Source: JAPOKJ01 sp043767985 (GTDB lineage: Bacteria; Pseudomonadota; Gammaproteobacteria; Burkholderiales; Burkholderiaceae_E). From it: a stretch of DNA of 25,111 nucleotides. Every line of letters starts with the position of its first letter. Within the stretch, counting starts at the first letter, position 1. The stretch is taken from positions 1-25,111 of the forward strand of contig JAYVKZ010000078.1 in assembly GCA_043767985.1 (NCBI GenBank), in the 5' to 3' direction. The position numbers and the translations under genes were made by a program. The notes beneath the pieces were generated by a model. It worked only from the letters and a program-made list of their open reading frames with translations. It had not been told where the DNA came from and did no database searches. Shown here piece by piece: positions 23,440 to 25,111 of this stretch.

Positions 23440-24749
23440 GTTGCTTTGTATCCGAGTAACTTGGGAAACCAGAGAACCGTCTCGGGCACATAGGTCATGA
23501 CGGCTAAGGCAGCGACCAATACAATGATCCAGGGCACAGTTTCCTTAATGACGTCCATCAGCGGTGCTTTGGACATACTGGAGGCAATGAACAAGAGTAA
23601 TCCGTACGGGGGCGTGATCAGACCGATCATGAGGTTGATGGTCACCACCAGTCCGAAGTGAACCATATCAATCCCCAAGGCCCTCGCCGCAGGAATCAAG
23701 ATGGGCACGATGACCAGCAAAATAGTGCCGCCTTCCAAGAGTGCGCCTAACACCAGTAAGATGATATTGACTAAGAGCAGGAAGCCCGCTTTGCCAAGAT
23801 CAAAGGTCGCTAAAAATGCCTGCACATCCTTGGGCACATTCTCTTTGGTCACCACATAGTTAAATACCAAGGCACCGGCAATCAACAATCCCACCGAGGC
23901 CATTTGTCGCCCGCTGTTCAAGAGCGAGCGGTACATGCCCTTCGGCGTCACTGAGCGATACAGCACCACCGACACCACCAAAGTGTAGAGAGCGGCCACC
24001 GCAGCCGATTCCGTTGGGGTCATTACCCCGCTATAGATGCCGCCTAGCAAGACGACGGGCATCATTAAGGCGGGCATGGCTTTCCAAGTGAGCGGTAGCA
24101 ATTCGCGCATAGGCACGGGCGGCTCCACTGGGAAATTGCGCTTGTTGGCCAGATAGGCATTCAGGCCCATCATCACGGCCGTCATGATGAGGCCGGGCAC
24201 CACCCCCGCAGCAAACAAATAACCGATGGAGGTGTCAGAAATCAGTGCATAGAGCACGAGCGGAATGGAGGGCGGAATGATCGGACCAATCACGGCTGTG
24301 GCTGCGGTGATGGCGGCAGAATACGCGGGCGTATAGCGGCCGTTTTTCATCATCATTTCCATGGTCAGCTTTCCCACGCCAACCATGTCGGCAATGGCTG
24401 AGCCAGACATCCCAGAGAAAATGAGAGAGGAGACGACGTTCACGTGCCCCAGGCCTCCTTTGAAGCGACCGACCAGAGCGTTGCACCAGCCAAGCAAGCG
24501 GTCGGAGAGCGACCCCAAATTCATCAGCTCACTGGCCAAAATGAAGAGCGGAATGGCCAGCAAGGTATAGCTGTTCGTCAAGCCATTCAAAATTTGTTCG
24601 GCGGCAATGCCTACGTCCTGTCCTGACACAAACAAGTACACCACCGAGGCGCTAATCATGGACAAGCCGATTGGTAATCCACACAAGCTCAGTACCACGA
24701 TAGCCACGACGCACCAGGCGAAGGGGCTCAATCCCATAATAGTGGTCAT
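23436..24749 (-). CDS. dctM: TRAP transporter large permease subunit (DctM)
   Basis: A 437-residue membrane subunit of a tripartite ATP-independent periplasmic transporter, driving sodium-coupled uptake of an organic acid. DctM hallmarks: LAIPLFILASELMN, FSGMSGSAIADMVGVG, AAITAATAVIGPIIPPSIPLVLYA and GLITPPYGLLLFIASSM. About 12 or more hydrophobic segments. The start at 24749 gives the normal N-terminus and the ATGA overlap with dctQ; a longer frame to 25022 adds 91 unrelated residues over dctQ and is rejected. Its stop overlaps the hydrolase start. The binding protein DctP must lie beyond the right edge. Confidence 0.94.
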   Translation of the reverse strand: MTTIMGLSPFAWCVVAIVVLSLCGLPIGLSMISASVVYLFVSGQDVGIAAEQILNGLTNSYTLLAIPLFILASELMNLGSLSDRLLGWCNALVGRFKGGLGHVNVVSSLIFSGMSGSAIADMVGVGKLTMEMMMKNGRYTPAYSAAITAATAVIGPIIPPSIPLVLYALISDTSIGYLFAAGVVPGLIMTAVMMGLNAYLANKRNFPVEPPVPMRELLPLTWKAMPALMMPVVLLGGIYSGVMTPTESAAVAALYTLVVSVVLYRSVTPKGMYRSLLNSGRQMASVGLLIAGALVFNYVVTKENVPKDVQAFLATFDLGKAGFLLLVNIILLVLGALLEGGTILLVIVPILIPAARALGIDMVHFGLVVTINLMIGLITPPYGLLLFIASSMSKAPLMDVIKETVPWIIVLVAALAVMTYVPETVLWFPKLLGYKAT

Positions 24750-25111
24750 GCCGCGTCCTTCTTGAGGCTGGCTTGATCCGCGAACACTTCCGCGAGCAAG
24801 GGGTCCTCGACCAAGCGCCCTTGCCAAGCGTCCCACACTATGCCTGCATGCCGTATCACCATGGCGACCACGAATACGAGGTAGATGAAGTACACCCAAT
24901 TCAAGGGAATCAACAGCGAAGCCGATTTCTCCACTTTCATGAAAGACACATAACTCCAGGCCGCGGGCAGGCTGGCGGAAAAAATCAACACCAAGGATGA
25001 ACTGGCAATGAGGGTGACCCAACGCCGCTGCGCTGTCGAGAGCAAGTTGTAAAGCATATCAAAGCGAATGTCTTCGTGATTGCGCATCACAAAGGCCGCG
25101 CCCCATAAAAT
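24746..25111 (-). CDS. dctQ: TRAP transporter small permease subunit (DctQ), 5' end outside the window
   Basis: Partial: 121 residues are visible, reading in from the right edge as ILWGAAFVMRNHEDIRFDMLY, the characteristic middle of DctQ proteins (usually 160-190 residues), so roughly the first 50 residues are cut off. Two hydrophobic segments follow, and the C-terminus is DQASLKKDAA. GTG/ATG codons near 25090 are internal, not the start. The stop overlaps the dctM start by ATGA. Together with dctM it forms the membrane part of the transporter; the substrate is unknown. Confidence 0.92.
   Translation of the reverse strand: MLWGAAFVMRNHEDIRFDMLYNLLSTAQRRWVTLIASSSLVLIFSASLPAAWSYVSFMKVEKSASLLIPLNWVYFIYLVFVVAMVIRHAGIVWDAWQGRLVEDPLLAEVFADQASLKKDAA

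Noticed and set aside
24750..25022. N-terminal extension of DctM
   Set aside because: It lies entirely over dctQ in another frame; the ATGA overlap at 24746-24749 is the natural start.

Overview
The window reads as a catabolic stretch of a betaproteobacterial chromosome, most likely Burkholderiales (Alcaligenaceae- or Comamonadaceae-like). The clues are two Bug-type (tripartite tricarboxylate transporter family) binding proteins, a urate module of the PuuD type, a fused UraD-AllC protein, and a MobA very like the Comamonas 3-hydroxybenzoate 4-monooxygenase. Coding density is high. No intergenic stretch exceeds about 200 bp, and I saw no tRNA, rRNA, IS element or CRISPR array. The assignment rests on recognising proteins, not on a database search.

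Layout. (1) 85-2057 (+): a flavin-reductase-family protein and a ferredoxin-reductase-type FAD enzyme. (2) 2065-8970: a urate module. The membrane urate oxidase puuD (-) is divergent from a (+) operon of gntR, uraD-allC fusion, M20-family amidohydrolase, uraH and an NCS2 permease. The operon is joined by two ATGA overlaps and short gaps. (3) 9005-11293 (-): class III CoA-transferase and a Bug protein. (4) 11411-14072 (-): crotonase, MarR regulator and a CYP199A-like P450, divergent from 14272-16389 (+), a Bug protein and a Rieske oxygenase. Between them is a 14-bp perfect palindrome over the candidate -35 boxes. (5) 16386-19068: glutathione peroxidase (-), MFS transporter (+) and rlmJ (+). (6) 19078-21414 (-): a truncated HEPN-like gene and mobA, with a divergent lysR (21526-22419). 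(7) 22447-25111 (-): a TRAP transporter (dctQ partial, dctM) coupled to an alpha/beta hydrolase.

How the parts work together. Urate would be imported by the NCS2 permease, oxidised by PuuD with electrons passed to its own cytochrome c domain, then processed by UraH and the UraD domain to allantoin. The AllC domain acts on allantoate, so the allantoinase step between the two fused domains is missing from the window. The P450 keeps the CYP199A carboxylate-binding residues (para-methoxybenzoates), the Rieske enzyme resembles VanA, and MobA makes protocatechuate. The aromatic half may therefore funnel methoxy- and hydroxybenzoates toward protocatechuate; ring-cleavage genes are not present.

The most striking observation is a short homologous relic of the 3' end of the ferredoxin-reductase gene at 11371-11418, in the same orientation as the intact 3' end at 2010-2057 (33 of 39 bases identical). 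These direct repeats bracket the whole urate module plus the CoA-transferase and Bug genes, about 9.4 kb. Removing that segment would place the two reductase genes directly against the crotonase-MarR-P450 operon. I infer that the urate segment was inserted into an older P450/redox locus.
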